A DNA stretch of 64,000 nucleotides from an uncultured Elusimicrobia bacterium (GCA_945913025.1 CAMECJ010000005.1:1-64000), one strand, 5' to 3'; counted from the stretch's first letter, positions 1-8,646 are shown. The notes: generated by a model from the letters alone, not told the origin. Numbers and translations are program-made.

Positions 1-51
1 TTATGCACGATGCCAGCGTTAACTCTGAGCCAGGATCAAACTCTCCATTAG
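1..51 (-). rRNA. rrs: 16S rRNA, 5' end only (partial)
   Basis: The complement of positions 25-44 is the universal bacterial 16S primer site AGAGTTTGATCCTGGCTCAG, followed by AGTTAACGCTGGC as in helix 3 of bacterial 16S. The gene runs off the left edge. The mature 5' end is placed about 7 nt upstream of the primer site, so 51 is an estimate. Too little is present for taxonomy. Confidence 0.95.
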
Positions 52-335
52 AATTATTTACCTTTAAACCGCAAGCGGTTCAAAGGCAACTAATCGCTAA
101 CATCGAGCTGTTGACTTTTGACTCTACTTGTTTTGAATTAACTTGGTGTCATAATATAGTATATGACTTACTGTAATGAGCCCTGAACTGTTAAACCTTT
201 ACGGTTTTTCCGGTTCAAATCGCCCATTCGCACATTGCTGTCAAATTTTCAGAGAACAAATTTCCTCATCGCTCTTTTTCTTTTGGAAAAAAGCGATTGG
301 AAACTTTTTTCACTTCTTCACAGCCTCATTGCTGT
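52..335 (-). other. 16S rRNA leader region
   Basis: AT-rich non-coding sequence between the most proximal rRNA promoter and the 16S 5' end. The hairpin at 62-85 (CTTTAAACCGC / GCGGTTCAAAG around a 2-nt turn) lies just upstream of the mature 16S end and could be part of the processing stem. A second TTGACA-like hexamer occurs near 240 but no matching -10 was seen. No open reading frame looks real here. Confidence 0.6.
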
Positions 336-341
336 AAAGAT

Positions 342-943
342 ATTATAACAAATTCACTTCGCTTTTGTCAAGCCTTTTATTAAAGACTTAAACTTCAACT
401 ACTCGGCTTGTCAATTCTTACTACTTTTATATTCAAGCATATTTTTATGAGTTTGTCAAGCGATTTTAAAAATCATCCAAACTACCATGCCTGCTTGATG
501 GCCACATTTATATTAAAGCATATTTACTGCAAAATGTCAAGTCTTTTTTGTACTTCTTGATTATTCAAGGAAGTCATAGCCGCTAAAGACTGAAGGGATA
601 AGACCGACGTTTATTATGATTTTATAAGTTCTTGTAAAACTAACTTGATCAGCTAGGCTCAGTCCATCGTCTGCCTTTTCTAATATAAGGTGATGTTTCG
701 CTGCCGAAAAGTTTTCTGTTTACAAACGGTTTATAAAAAATCTTTTTTAAAGAAGTTTTGTTATTGTTTTTACAAAGATCAATTTCTGACTACTTTTATA
801 GTCTAGCAAAAAAAGACAGAAATGTCAAGACCCTTTTTTCTATTTTTCAAAAACTGAAAAAGGGTTCTTGAAAACTTCCGTGGAAACAAAGCCTTTTTTG
901 TTTCCTATATACTTAGTATAACTAATTGGAAACGAAATGTCAA
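342..943 (-). promoter_or_regulatory. Tandem sigma-70 promoters of the rRNA operon
   Basis: Reading the minus strand towards 16S, perfect TTGACA hexamers recur with -10 boxes at normal spacing: 938-943 with TATACT at 915-920 (17 nt), 823-828 with TAGACT at 800-805 (17 nt), 535-540 with TTTAAT at 512-517 (17 nt), and 366-371 with TATAAT at 342-347 (18 nt). A fifth TTGACA at 454-459 has only a weak TTGAAT 17 nt on, and a sixth at 409-414 has no good -10. Multiple promoters are usual for rRNA operons. Five or six copies of an identical CTTGACA is unusually many. Confidence 0.75.
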
Positions 944-1055
944 GCGTTTTTTATTTTCTTGAATTTCCGCCGGAAAAACGTCTCCGGTTTCTAAGTATAT
1001 ATAAAGGATACTAAAAAAAGATACGCAAATCAACTCCGCACATAAACGGAAAATT

Positions 1056-1064
1056 TGCTATTCT
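1056..1064 (+). promoter_or_regulatory. Extended -10 promoter, leaderless start
   Basis: TGC-TATTCT (TG at 1056-1057, hexamer 1059-1064) ends 7 nt before the ATG at 1072. There is no Shine-Dalgarno sequence and no clear -35, so transcription probably begins at or next to the start codon. Confidence 0.5.
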
Positions 1065-1071
1065 TATATAT

Positions 1072-2079
1072 ATGGACACGGAAACGCTACTTAAACACAA
1101 CTCCCGCAGCCTATATCTCAGCGTGCAAATCTTGCCGCGCAAAATGCGCCCCGCGTTTTCGGTTGCCTATTTACTATGCCGCTATGCGGACACCATAGCC
1201 GATACGCATCTCCTCCCTGCAGAACGCCGTTTATATTGGATAGAACAATTCCCCCAATTAATCCAAACCCAAGATTCACGCCAAACCGCCCAACTGGAGA
1301 AGGAAATTTCCGGCGGGAGCGAAAACCCGTATGAAGAGATGCTGATTAAACATCTTACTCCGTGTCTGACGTTGTTCAATCAAATTTCCGCCCCACAACA
1401 GACTATTATTATGGAAGTCGTCCAAGCCGTATGCGAAGGAATGCGGATAGACTTAACCACTTTTCCCACCGGACGCCACGTTTCTCCCGTCCCGCTGAAA
1501 ACAGAACAAGAGCTGCAACATTACTGCCGTTTAATGGGAGGAATGCCGGGCCTGTTTTGGAGTAAATTGATTTATCAAACGCAGCGTGTATCAATGCCGG
1601 AGGAAGAATTCTATGATTTGGGTAAGCATATTGGAGATGCGTTACAAATTGTCAACATCCTGCGGGATTTGCCTAAGGATTTACTGTTAGGGAGATGTTA
1701 TTTCCCACAAACGGATTTACAAACGGCCGGACTGTCTCCGGCGGAGTTACTGAATCCGTCTAATTCCGCACGCTTTGAACCGGTCAAAAACAAATGGATT
1801 TTTTGGGGGCTCTCCCGCCTGCAAAAAGCTAAGCCGTATTTTTGCGAATTATCCCGTCTGCACGGCGGACAGCGCGCGGCGGTGGCATGGCCCGTATTAT
1901 GGACGGCTGATACCTTATACAAAGTATATCAGGAAAAGCATTTGCTAGATCCGCAGCAGCGCGTTAAAATTTCCCGCGGGGTCATCTATTCCACAATGCT
2001 GCTTACCCCGCTTATTCTGCTTAGTAATACCGCTTTTTGCGTATGGGTAAACCGCAAAATCCGCCGATTTTCCCGTTAA
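1072..2079 (+). CDS. Squalene/phytoene synthase family protein
   Basis: A trans-isoprenyl diphosphate synthase of the head-to-head type, 335 aa. Proteins of this family condense two farnesyl (or geranylgeranyl) diphosphates to squalene or phytoene. Both aspartate motifs are present: DTIAD at residues 40-44 and NILRDLPKD near residue 200, followed by GRCYFP. The second motif reads like true farnesyl-diphosphate farnesyltransferases rather than the split HpnC/HpnD pair. Residues about 303-325 form a hydrophobic segment followed by basic NRKIRRFSR, so the enzyme is probably membrane-anchored at its C-terminus, as eukaryotic squalene synthases are. No hopanoid or carotenoid partner gene lies nearby. 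It diverges from the rRNA promoters and has its own promoter without a ribosome binding site. Product (squalene or phytoene) is not decided by sequence alone. Confidence 0.85.
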   Translation: MDTETLLKHNSRSLYLSVQILPRKMRPAFSVAYLLCRYADTIADTHLLPAERRLYWIEQFPQLIQTQDSRQTAQLEKEISGGSENPYEEMLIKHLTPCLTLFNQISAPQQTIIMEVVQAVCEGMRIDLTTFPTGRHVSPVPLKTEQELQHYCRLMGGMPGLFWSKLIYQTQRVSMPEEEFYDLGKHIGDALQIVNILRDLPKDLLLGRCYFPQTDLQTAGLSPAELLNPSNSARFEPVKNKWIFWGLSRLQKAKPYFCELSRLHGGQRAAVAWPVLWTADTLYKVYQEKHLLDPQQRVKISRGVIYSTMLLTPLILLSNTAFCVWVNRKIRRFSR

Positions 2080-2201
2080 GACACACCGAAAAAATTCTCT
2101 CCCAATAAAAAACCGTTTCTCTTAAGGAGAAAAACAGCTATACTATAAAATGTGTTTTTTAAAACGCACCTGTTTTATTGTATTCAATCTAAGGAGTTAT
2201 T

Positions 2202-3596
2202 ATGACAGAAACGCTTACCCAAGCAATTAGTCTGCTAAACGACCGTTTACTGGGCTATATATTAATGACCGCACTTATATTGGCGGGGGTATATTTTACC
2301 GTTGCCACACGCTTTGTACAATTTGTACGTCCCAAAGAAATGTTCCGCTTAATGACCAGCGGGAATAAAAAGAAAGGGCATATTTCTTCTTTCCAAGCGT
2401 TTTCCATCAGTACGGCCTCCCGCGTGGGCACAGGAAACATCGCCGGAGTGGCCATTGCCATTACTACCGGAGGCCCTGGAGCGGTTTTTTGGATGTGGCT
2501 GATTGCCGTTATCGGCGCAGCCTCCGCGTTCATCGAAAGCACCCTCGCACAGGTATATAAGGTAAAAGCCGGCGCGCACTTTCGCGGCGGACCGGCATAT
2601 TATATGCAGACCGCGCTCAACGCACGTAAACTGGCATTGTCCTTTTCCGTCATTATTACGCTGACATTTGCATTTGTATTTAACTCTGTACAAGCCAATA
2701 CAATAGCGGCTTCATTGCAAAGTACATTCGGCTGCGCTCCGCTGTGGACGGGCATCGCCGTATCCGTTTTAACCGCGGTGATTATTTTTGGCGGACTGCG
2801 CCGCGTAGCCAAGTTTTCCTCCGTCATCGTTCCGGCCTTTGCCTTGGCATATATTGTTATTACCATGGCCGTCATTTTACTCAATTTGGAAAAGTTGCCG
2901 GAGGTGTTCCGCCTGATTTTTTCCGACGCCTTCAGCCTGCGCAACGCCGCCGGAGGCGCCCTGGGAGCCACCATTATGACGGGTGCGCGCAGGGGTTTAT
3001 TTTCCAATGAAGCCGGTATGGGCAGCGCGCCGAATGCCGCGGCCACCGCCAACATTTCCCACCCTGTCAAACAAGGGTATGTGCAAGCCTTCAGCGTTTT
3101 TGTTGATACGCTTATCATCTGCAGCTGCACGGCGTTTATCGTGTTGTTGGCGAACTACCAAGCTTTAGACGGTGAAGGCATCGCGCTTACGCAACGCGCC
3201 TTAACGCAAGAACTGGGCGGTTTGGGGAGCTATTTTCTCTCCGCCAGCGTGCTATTGTTTGCATTTACCTCTATTATCGGCAACTATTATTACGGGCAAG
3301 CCAATGTGGAATTTTTAACCCGCAGCCGGACGGTAATGGTTTTATTCCGCACAGGGGTAAGCGTAATGGTTTTTTTAGGCGCGGTGCTGCAGCTGAAACT
3401 GGTATGGAATGCGGCCGATCTCTTTATGACGGTAATGGCCTTGATGAACCTGTATGCGATCTTCCGCCTGCGCCGTCAGGCCCTAGACGTACTGGCCGAC
3501 TACCGCCGCCAGAAAGCGCAAGGCAAAGACCCCGTATTTAATCCGGCGGACGTACCGTCCGTACAACATACGGAAGCGTGGCATATCCGCCCCTAA
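2202..3596 (+). CDS. Sodium/alanine (AGCS family) symporter
   Basis: A 464-aa polytopic membrane protein of the alanine or glycine:cation symporter (AGCS/AlsT/DagA) family, which imports small neutral amino acids with Na+. Family hallmarks include ASRVGTGNIAGVA near residue 70, GGPGAVFWMW, FRGGPAYYM, and GARRGLFSNEAGMGSAPNAAA near residue 265. About 10-11 hydrophobic helices are visible and the length is typical. A strong SD AAGGAG lies 6 nt before the ATG. It stands alone and ends at the bidirectional terminator at 3663-3690. Substrate within the family (Ala, Gly or Gln) cannot be told. Confidence 0.93.
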   Translation: MTETLTQAISLLNDRLLGYILMTALILAGVYFTVATRFVQFVRPKEMFRLMTSGNKKKGHISSFQAFSISTASRVGTGNIAGVAIAITTGGPGAVFWMWLIAVIGAASAFIESTLAQVYKVKAGAHFRGGPAYYMQTALNARKLALSFSVIITLTFAFVFNSVQANTIAASLQSTFGCAPLWTGIAVSVLTAVIIFGGLRRVAKFSSVIVPAFALAYIVITMAVILLNLEKLPEVFRLIFSDAFSLRNAAGGALGATIMTGARRGLFSNEAGMGSAPNAAATANISHPVKQGYVQAFSVFVDTLIICSCTAFIVLLANYQALDGEGIALTQRALTQELGGLGSYFLSASVLLFAFTSIIGNYYYGQANVEFLTRSRTVMVLFRTGVSVMVFLGAVLQLKLVWNAADLFMTVMALMNLYAIFRLRRQALDVLADYRRQKAQGKDPVFNPADVPSVQHTEAWHIRP

Positions 3597-3654
3597 CAAT
3601 GGTATCCGGAGTTGTTATATTCGTAAAAGATCCACTATCTGATCCACGGAACAT

Positions 3655-3823
3655 ACAAAAATAAACCCCCGCATATTATTTCGGGGGTTTAGCTCATTAG
3701 TGTCATTACTATGTTCCTCTTTCCTAAGGGGGCTCCGCGTCCGGATCTTAGCGCAATCGGAAGGCACGCAGTACCTTCAACAACTGCAATCAAGGACTGT
3801 CGGGCTGGCCCTAAGTACTTTGT
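3655..3823 (-). ncRNA. Candidate small structured RNA, about 170 nt
   Basis: A promoter (TTGAAA 3852-3857, 16-nt spacer, TATAGT 3830-3835) and a strong intrinsic terminator (3663-3690 followed by U-rich sequence) frame about 170 nt with no plausible ORF. The transcript folds as a rod. An apical AAGGUAC-UGC-GUGCCUU hairpin sits on a UGCAGUUG/CGAUUGCG stem. Below it come GUCC/GGAC, then AGGGC pairing with GCCCCCU, separated by internal loops. Size, lone position and rod-with-bubble shape resemble 6S RNA, but I could not confirm the class. The SRP GGAAG/AGCA signature is absent and no tRNA-like end is seen, which argues against 4.5S RNA and tmRNA. Confidence 0.55.
3663..3690. terminator. Bidirectional intrinsic terminator
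   Basis: AAACCCCC / GGGGGTTT stem with a 12-nt loop, followed by T-rich sequence on the minus side (TTTATTTTT) and weaker on the plus side. It ends the candidate small RNA on the minus strand and probably the AGCS symporter on the plus strand. Confidence 0.8.
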
Positions 3824-3829
3824 ACAGAT

Positions 3830-3857
3830 ACTATAAGCGTTTTCGGCTGATTTTCAA
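3830..3857 (-). promoter_or_regulatory. Promoter of the candidate small RNA
   Basis: TTGAAA (3852-3857), 16-nt spacer, TATAGT (3830-3835), reading away from mazG. The sequence TTGAAAATCAGCCGAAA spanning the -35 also occurs, with one inserted A, in the dispersed repeats at 9211-9410 and 39579-39771. Confidence 0.65.
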
Positions 3858-3929
3858 GACCTATTTTTTAGACTAGGTCCTAAAAGCCAAAACGCTCCGG
3901 CGATCCTCCCCGTTTTCAATTCGTCCGTT

Positions 3930-4313
3930 CTATTTATTTTCACGTTCTTTTTTCTTCATTTCGCGCCACACGGCAAGGGCTTCTTCGGGTGACGCGGCTT
4001 TGGCGTGTTCGCCGAATACGTGCGGGTGGCGGCGGTGGAGTTTGTCGTATAAACCTTGAATAACGTCATCAATGGTAAATTTTCCTTCTTCGGCGGCAAT
4101 CTGGCTGTGAATCAGCACCTGCAAAAGTACGTCGCCCAGTTCTTCTTTCATATTTTCGTCATCTTTATTGTTAATGGCGTCAATCAGTTCCTGCGACTCG
4201 TTTTGCAAGCATTTGATTAAACTTTCGTGCGTTTGTTTTTTATCCCACGGGCAGCCGTTCGGCCCGCGCAATATGGCAAAAGTTTCCACTAAATCGGCGA
4301 ATGTATTTTTCAT
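3930..4313 (-). CDS. mazG: MazG-type nucleotide pyrophosphohydrolase
   Basis: A 127-aa single-domain MazG protein. The family hydrolyses nucleoside triphosphates to monophosphates and PPi for pool sanitation. The metal-binding helix pattern is clear: QNESQELIDAINNKDDEN followed by KEELGDVLLQVLIHSQIA, with N-terminal LRGPNGCPWDKKQTHESL as in MazG. It has about half the length of E. coli MazG (two domains), so only the catalytic domain is present. RBS GAGGGGG precedes the ATG. It is divergent from the exported protein gene at 4350. Confidence 0.9.
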   Translation of the reverse strand: MKNTFADLVETFAILRGPNGCPWDKKQTHESLIKCLQNESQELIDAINNKDDENMKEELGDVLLQVLIHSQIAAEEGKFTIDDVIQGLYDKLHRRHPHVFGEHAKAASPEEALAVWREMKKKERENK

Positions 4314-4332
4314 TGTTCCCCCTCGGAAAAAA

Positions 4333-4341
4333 TGGTATACA
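4333..4341 (+). promoter_or_regulatory. Extended -10 promoter, leaderless start
   Basis: TGG-TATACA ends 8 nt before the ATG at 4350, with no Shine-Dalgarno sequence. It supports the start at 4350 over the in-frame ATG at 4332, which lies upstream of the -10 hexamer. Confidence 0.45.
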
Positions 4342-4349
4342 TTTATTAT

Positions 4350-5663
4350 ATGAAAATAAATACGGCTTTTTTTCTTTCCGCTTTACTTTTAACGCCGGCC
4401 TTCTGCGCCGCACAGCTTACCGTCGTCCGCGTGGACGGCTCCAAAGTGTATATTGACACGTCCGTCTTAAACCGTAACGTGGACAAAGGCGAAACCTTTA
4501 AAATTATCCTTTCGTCCGAAAGACTGGTTAACCCCAAAACGGGCAAAGATTTGGGGCCTTTATATACTTATTCTCCCGAAGGGAAAATTATCGAAGTACA
4601 GCCGATGTACGCCGTCGGCGAGATGCCCGCGGGCGTGAAAGCCTCCGTCGGGCAGGAAGCGGTGTTACAGCCGCTTGCGTCGCCAAGCGTTGCCTCCGCC
4701 ACACAAGAGGCCGCTAAAACGAACGATAAAACGGTAAAAAACACATCTGCGCGCAAAACCGTTGTTTATGAACCCATCGAACAAGAAATCGTCAGCCTTA
4801 GCGTAGCGGCCGTTAGTGCGCCGGAGGCGGACAATATCATCACGCTTTCCCGCAAAGGACAGATTACCGTTTGGACCCCTTCGGGCGACAAATTAACATC
4901 AAATCTTTCCTTTCAGCTGCCTTCCGGCAAAACACCGCTGAGCGTATCGGCCTATCCGTTGCGCGGGCAAAAAACGGCAGAAATTTTTACAGCCGTTTAC
5001 GACCCTTCGCGCGAAAAAATCTCCACCATCGTATTGGCCGCCCGAAATGGGCAGCTCGAACAAACCCAAATGCTGCCGTATTTTGTAAAAGAGTTGGGCT
5101 GCGGGGCGGATAAAACGCTGTGGGCGCAAAAGCCGTTTGCCGCGGGACACCGCCCCGCGTCGGCGCGCCGTCTGACGTATGAAAACGGAGAATTTGTCCT
5201 TTCCAAAAACACGCTCAATACCGGCAGGAACTGGCTGACGGGCGTAAACGTAACGGACGGCGGGCTCGTTTCCACGGCGCAAAACGGCGTGATCCGCGCG
5301 GAGCTTGCGAACGGAAAAAAAGCCGAAAGCAAGAGTTTGTTCGCTGCGGCTCCAAATCGTGTAAAATATAAGCAAGAGATTGTAAAGTTCTATCCTTCCG
5401 TACAAGTATTCGGCCCGTCCGGCCGGCAGGTTTATGCGGCTGCGGAAAACACCGCCAAACACGGTCTGCTGTCAGATACGTTCGGCCAATACCAAAGCGG
5501 AAAAATACACTTTATGACGGTTGAAAAAGGCCGTCTGAACATTCAAGACTCGGTGGAATTGGACGGATTCGTTTACGATACAGCCTGTTCCGCGCGCGCC
5601 GTACTGACCGCCGCCGTGTTGCCCGACGGAACAAGTTCCGTAGTGGAAATTTTTAAAGAATAG
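4350..5663 (+). CDS. Exported protein of unknown function
   Basis: 437 aa from the ATG at 4350. The N-terminus MKINTAFFLSALLLTPAFCAAQ is a typical Sec signal peptide with cleavage near AFCAA-Q. Residues about 25-90 (VVRVDGSKVYIDTS, GETFKII, KDLGPLYTYSPEG) resemble the small beta domain at the C-terminus of FlgT-like envelope proteins. A low-complexity Ala/Lys/Thr linker follows at about 110-140, then a long beta-rich region that could form a propeller. No catalytic motif was recognised. It reads into thyX with a 10-nt gap, so the two are probably cotranscribed. Function is unknown; a periplasmic or outer-membrane-associated role is inferred from the signal peptide only. Confidence 0.8.
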   Translation: MKINTAFFLSALLLTPAFCAAQLTVVRVDGSKVYIDTSVLNRNVDKGETFKIILSSERLVNPKTGKDLGPLYTYSPEGKIIEVQPMYAVGEMPAGVKASVGQEAVLQPLASPSVASATQEAAKTNDKTVKNTSARKTVVYEPIEQEIVSLSVAAVSAPEADNIITLSRKGQITVWTPSGDKLTSNLSFQLPSGKTPLSVSAYPLRGQKTAEIFTAVYDPSREKISTIVLAARNGQLEQTQMLPYFVKELGCGADKTLWAQKPFAAGHRPASARRLTYENGEFVLSKNTLNTGRNWLTGVNVTDGGLVSTAQNGVIRAELANGKKAESKSLFAAAPNRVKYKQEIVKFYPSVQVFGPSGRQVYAAAENTAKHGLLSDTFGQYQSGKIHFMTVEKGRLNIQDSVELDGFVYDTACSARAVLTAAVLPDGTSSVVEIFKE

Positions 5664-5673
5664 GAGAACCAAC

Positions 5674-6366
5674 GTGCAAGAAACCAACGAAAAAATCAAC
5701 GTGCTGGACAAAGGCTTCGTCCGTCTGGTAGATTTTATGGGAGGAGACCAGCGTGCCGTACAATCGGCCCGTGTTTCTTTTGGTGCCGTATCCAAAGGCG
5801 AAGAACTGGATAAACGCTTGATTAAATATTTAATGCAGCATGCACATCATACACCGTTTGAACATTGTTATTTTCAGTTTCATATCTGCTGCCCGATTTT
5901 TGTGGCACGCCAATGGATGCGCCACCGATGGGGATCCTACAACGAAGTAAGCGCACGCTATACCGAAGTAAAAGACGAGTTTTACATTCCGGACACCTTC
6001 CGCGGACAAGATACAAAAAATAAGCAAGGCTCCGTGCCCGACTCGCAGCTCGACAATACGGCCCTGCGCAAAATCTATGAGGACAGTGTAGAAGCCTCTT
6101 ACGCCGCTTACCATAAACTGATTGAAGCCGGCGTGGCGCGCGAAATGGCACGCGGCGTGCTGCCCGTCTGCCAATACACCCAATTTTACTGGAGCGTAAA
6201 CGCCCGCAGTTTGTTTAATTTTCTGTGCCTGCGTATGGATAAACACGCGCAAAAAGAAATCCGCGTCTATGCGGACGAAATCGCCAAGATTGTGGCGGAA
6301 AAAATGCCGTGGTCGTGGGAAGCGTTTGAAGAGCTGAACAAACAGCTGCCGTTGGGCTCTGAATAA
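5674..6366 (+). CDS. thyX: FAD-dependent thymidylate synthase ThyX
   Basis: Makes dTMP from dUMP using methylene-tetrahydrofolate, FAD and NADPH. The ThyX signature RHRxxSxNExSxRY is present as RHRWGSYNEVSARY near residues 88-101, and C-terminal SLFNFLCLRMDKHAQKEIR matches the substrate-binding region. At 230 aa it has a normal length. It starts with GTG, 7 nt after an AGGAG box. Use of ThyX suggests the cell does not rely on ThyA, although ThyA could be encoded outside this window. Confidence 0.96.
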   Translation: MQETNEKINVLDKGFVRLVDFMGGDQRAVQSARVSFGAVSKGEELDKRLIKYLMQHAHHTPFEHCYFQFHICCPIFVARQWMRHRWGSYNEVSARYTEVKDEFYIPDTFRGQDTKNKQGSVPDSQLDNTALRKIYEDSVEASYAAYHKLIEAGVAREMARGVLPVCQYTQFYWSVNARSLFNFLCLRMDKHAQKEIRVYADEIAKIVAEKMPWSWEAFEELNKQLPLGSE

Positions 6367-6386
6367 AACTGATAAGGGGGGAACTT

Positions 6387-7595
6387 ATGAAAATACTCGG
6401 TATGATTATGGCCGGAGGAAAGGGTGAACGGCTTTATCCGCTGACAAAAGACCGCTCCAAACCTTCCGTGCCGTTCGGCGGCAAGTACAGAATCGTGGAT
6501 TTTGTGCTTTCCAACTTTGTCAATTCCGGCATTTTTTCGTCATATGTGCTGGTGCAGTATCTGTCCCAGAGTTTAATTGAATACCTGCGTACGACATGGC
6601 GGTCGGAAGGTATCGTATCGGACCATTTTTTAACCTGCGTACCGCCGCAAATGCGCTTGGGTGAAATTTGGTACCGCGGCACAGCCGATTCCGTCCGCCA
6701 GAACATCAACTTGGTAAAAGATTTTGCTCCCGATTTAGTGGCTATTTTCGGGGCGGACCACATTTACCGTATGGACGTGCGGCAAATGGTGGATTTCCAC
6801 TTAAAAAACAAGGCCGACGTTACCGTAGCCGCCAACACGGTGTCCATTGAACAAGCTACCGCCTTCGGCGTACTGGGGACGGACGAAACGGGCCGCATCA
6901 TTCAGTTTGACGAAAAACCCGCCAACCCGCGCCCGATTCCGAACAATCCCAAAGCGGCGTATGCGTCTATGGGCAATTATATTTTTAATACGGACGTGCT
7001 GCTGCAAGTGCTGCAAAAACGCTTCTGCGACGTTCCCGCGCTGGATTTCGGCAAACATATTCTGCCCAAAATTCTGGCGGACCACCGCACGTTTGCGTAT
7101 GATTTCCAAAGCCAAACGCTCCCGGGGGCCAAACCGTATGAAGAGCAAGGATATTGGCGCGATGTAGGAACGATTGAGTCGTTCTGGCAAACCAATATGG
7201 ATCTTTTAGGCCCCAAACCCAAGCTTGATTTGAACAATCCCGCCTGGCCGATTAACACCACGCTTAACCGCGTACCCGCCAGCAAGTTTTTGGGCGGGAC
7301 GGTAACCAACTCGATTGTGGGAGACGGATGCATTATCCGCCCGAAAGCCAAAATCAAAAACTGTGTCATCAGCGACAGCGTGATTATCGGCGAAGGCGCG
7401 GAACTGGAAGGCTGCGTGATTATGGACAACTGCGAAATTAAAGCGGGCGCAAAACTCAAAAAAGTGATTATGGACCGCTTTAACACCATCGCCGCCAAAC
7501 AGACGATCGGGCACAATATGGAAGCCGATTCGCAAAAGTATTATATTGACCCGTCGGGTATTGTGGTTATCCCACGCGGGAAAAATAAATTCTAA
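6387..7595 (+). CDS. glgC: Glucose-1-phosphate adenylyltransferase
   Basis: Makes ADP-glucose from glucose-1-phosphate and ATP, the committed step of bacterial glycogen synthesis. N-terminal MAGGKGERLYPLTKDRSKPSVPFGGKYR is the nucleotide-binding loop with the regulatory/phosphate region. GTADSVRQN and DHIYRMD follow, and FDEKPANP lies in the sugar-phosphate region. The C-terminal third has left-handed beta-helix repeats (SIVGDGCIIRPKAKIKN). At 402 aa it is family-typical. RBS AAGGGGGGAA lies before the ATG, 20 nt after thyX, so it is probably cotranscribed. It fits with the GH13 protein at 57484 in alpha-glucan turnover. Confidence 0.95.
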   Translation: MKILGMIMAGGKGERLYPLTKDRSKPSVPFGGKYRIVDFVLSNFVNSGIFSSYVLVQYLSQSLIEYLRTTWRSEGIVSDHFLTCVPPQMRLGEIWYRGTADSVRQNINLVKDFAPDLVAIFGADHIYRMDVRQMVDFHLKNKADVTVAANTVSIEQATAFGVLGTDETGRIIQFDEKPANPRPIPNNPKAAYASMGNYIFNTDVLLQVLQKRFCDVPALDFGKHILPKILADHRTFAYDFQSQTLPGAKPYEEQGYWRDVGTIESFWQTNMDLLGPKPKLDLNNPAWPINTTLNRVPASKFLGGTVTNSIVGDGCIIRPKAKIKNCVISDSVIIGEGAELEGCVIMDNCEIKAGAKLKKVIMDRFNTIAAKQTIGHNMEADSQKYYIDPSGIVVIPRGKNKF

Positions 7596-7611
7596 ACCAA
7601 GCGCTTTTTAA

Positions 7612-7639
7612 AAACTCCCCGCTTTAGAGCGGGGAGTTT
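7612..7639 (+). terminator. Intrinsic terminator after glgC
   Basis: AAACTCCCCGC / GCGGGGAGTTT stem with a 6-nt loop followed by TTTTC. Confidence 0.85.
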
Positions 7640-7701
7640 TTCATTCTTCAAAAAAGACAAGGGATAAAGTAAAATATAAAGAGAAAAGCAGGCCAAAAAC
7701 T

Positions 7702-8646
7702 ATGATTAAAACCCTTCGCCTCAAAAATCAGGATGAAATTTTACTTGCGCTCGGCATACAGGACCGCAAGCTCCGCGCGCTTGAAAAAAATTTTAAAGTA
7801 ACCGTTTTCGTCAAATACGATGCGGACGGTTCCGGCGCAGAAATGTCGGTAAAAGGCACCAACTCGCGCGTAGATAAAGCGCTCGCCCACTTACAACAGG
7901 ATTTGGCAATGAACGATTCTAAAAAACAGCTTGATCTTGTAAAAGACCCCCGTCCGTTTGTGGATAACATCGTCTTCCGCCCCGAACACGCCCGCCCTGT
8001 GGAAGCCCGCAGCGAAAACCAGAAAAAATATATTGAGGCCGTCTTTTCGCACGACCTCGTCCTCTCCACCGGCCCCGCCGGAACGGGCAAAACGTTTTTA
8101 GCCTGCGCGTGCGCGCTGCGCGCGCTTGAGCTGGGAATGACGGAACGCATTATCGTTACGCGGCCGATTGTGGAAGCGGGAGAAAAACTCGGCTTTCTGC
8201 CGGGGAATATCGAAGAAAAAGTGGACCCGTACCTGCGCCCGATTTACGACGCGTTTTACTCCATGCTTGGCATGGAAAAATTTAATTCCTTGAAATATAA
8301 CAACATTTTGGAAATCGTCCCGTTGGCATATATGCGCGGGCGCACACTGGAAAAAGCGTTTATTATTTTGGACGAAGCGCAAAATACATTACCCGCCCAA
8401 ATGCGTATGTTTTTGACGCGCATGGGAATCGGTTCTAAAATGATTGTAAACGGCGACTTGTCCCAAATCGACCTGCCCAACAAAAAAGAAAGCGGACTAA
8501 TTCAAGCAGCCGAAGTGTTGGGTAAATTAAAAGACGTTGCGTTTGTGGAGTTTTCCGGCGCGGACGTGGTGCGCCATCCGCTCGTGCGGGAAATCGTGGC
8601 CGCCTACGACAAGTACGACAAAAAAAGCGCCAAGGAGAACAAATGA
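7702..8646 (+). CDS. phoH: PhoH family ATPase
   Basis: A 314-aa PhoH-like protein, an RNA-associated P-loop ATPase usually found beside ybeY. Walker A GPAGTGKT lies near residues 121-128 and Walker B AFIILDEAQN near 225, with TRPIVEAGEKLGFLPG between. An N-terminal KH-like stretch (residues 1-75) precedes the ATPase domain, as in the longer PhoH forms. The stop overlaps the ybeY start by 4 nt (ATGA), so the two are translationally coupled. The SD is weak (AGG about 10 nt upstream). Confidence 0.93.
   Translation: MIKTLRLKNQDEILLALGIQDRKLRALEKNFKVTVFVKYDADGSGAEMSVKGTNSRVDKALAHLQQDLAMNDSKKQLDLVKDPRPFVDNIVFRPEHARPVEARSENQKKYIEAVFSHDLVLSTGPAGTGKTFLACACALRALELGMTERIIVTRPIVEAGEKLGFLPGNIEEKVDPYLRPIYDAFYSMLGMEKFNSLKYNNILEIVPLAYMRGRTLEKAFIILDEAQNTLPAQMRMFLTRMGIGSKMIVNGDLSQIDLPNKKESGLIQAAEVLGKLKDVAFVEFSGADVVRHPLVREIVAAYDKYDKKSAKENK

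Noticed and set aside
3655-3823. SRP RNA or tmRNA identity for the small RNA
   Set aside because: No GGAAG/AGCA SRP loop, no tRNA-like acceptor with CCA and no tag reading frame were found.
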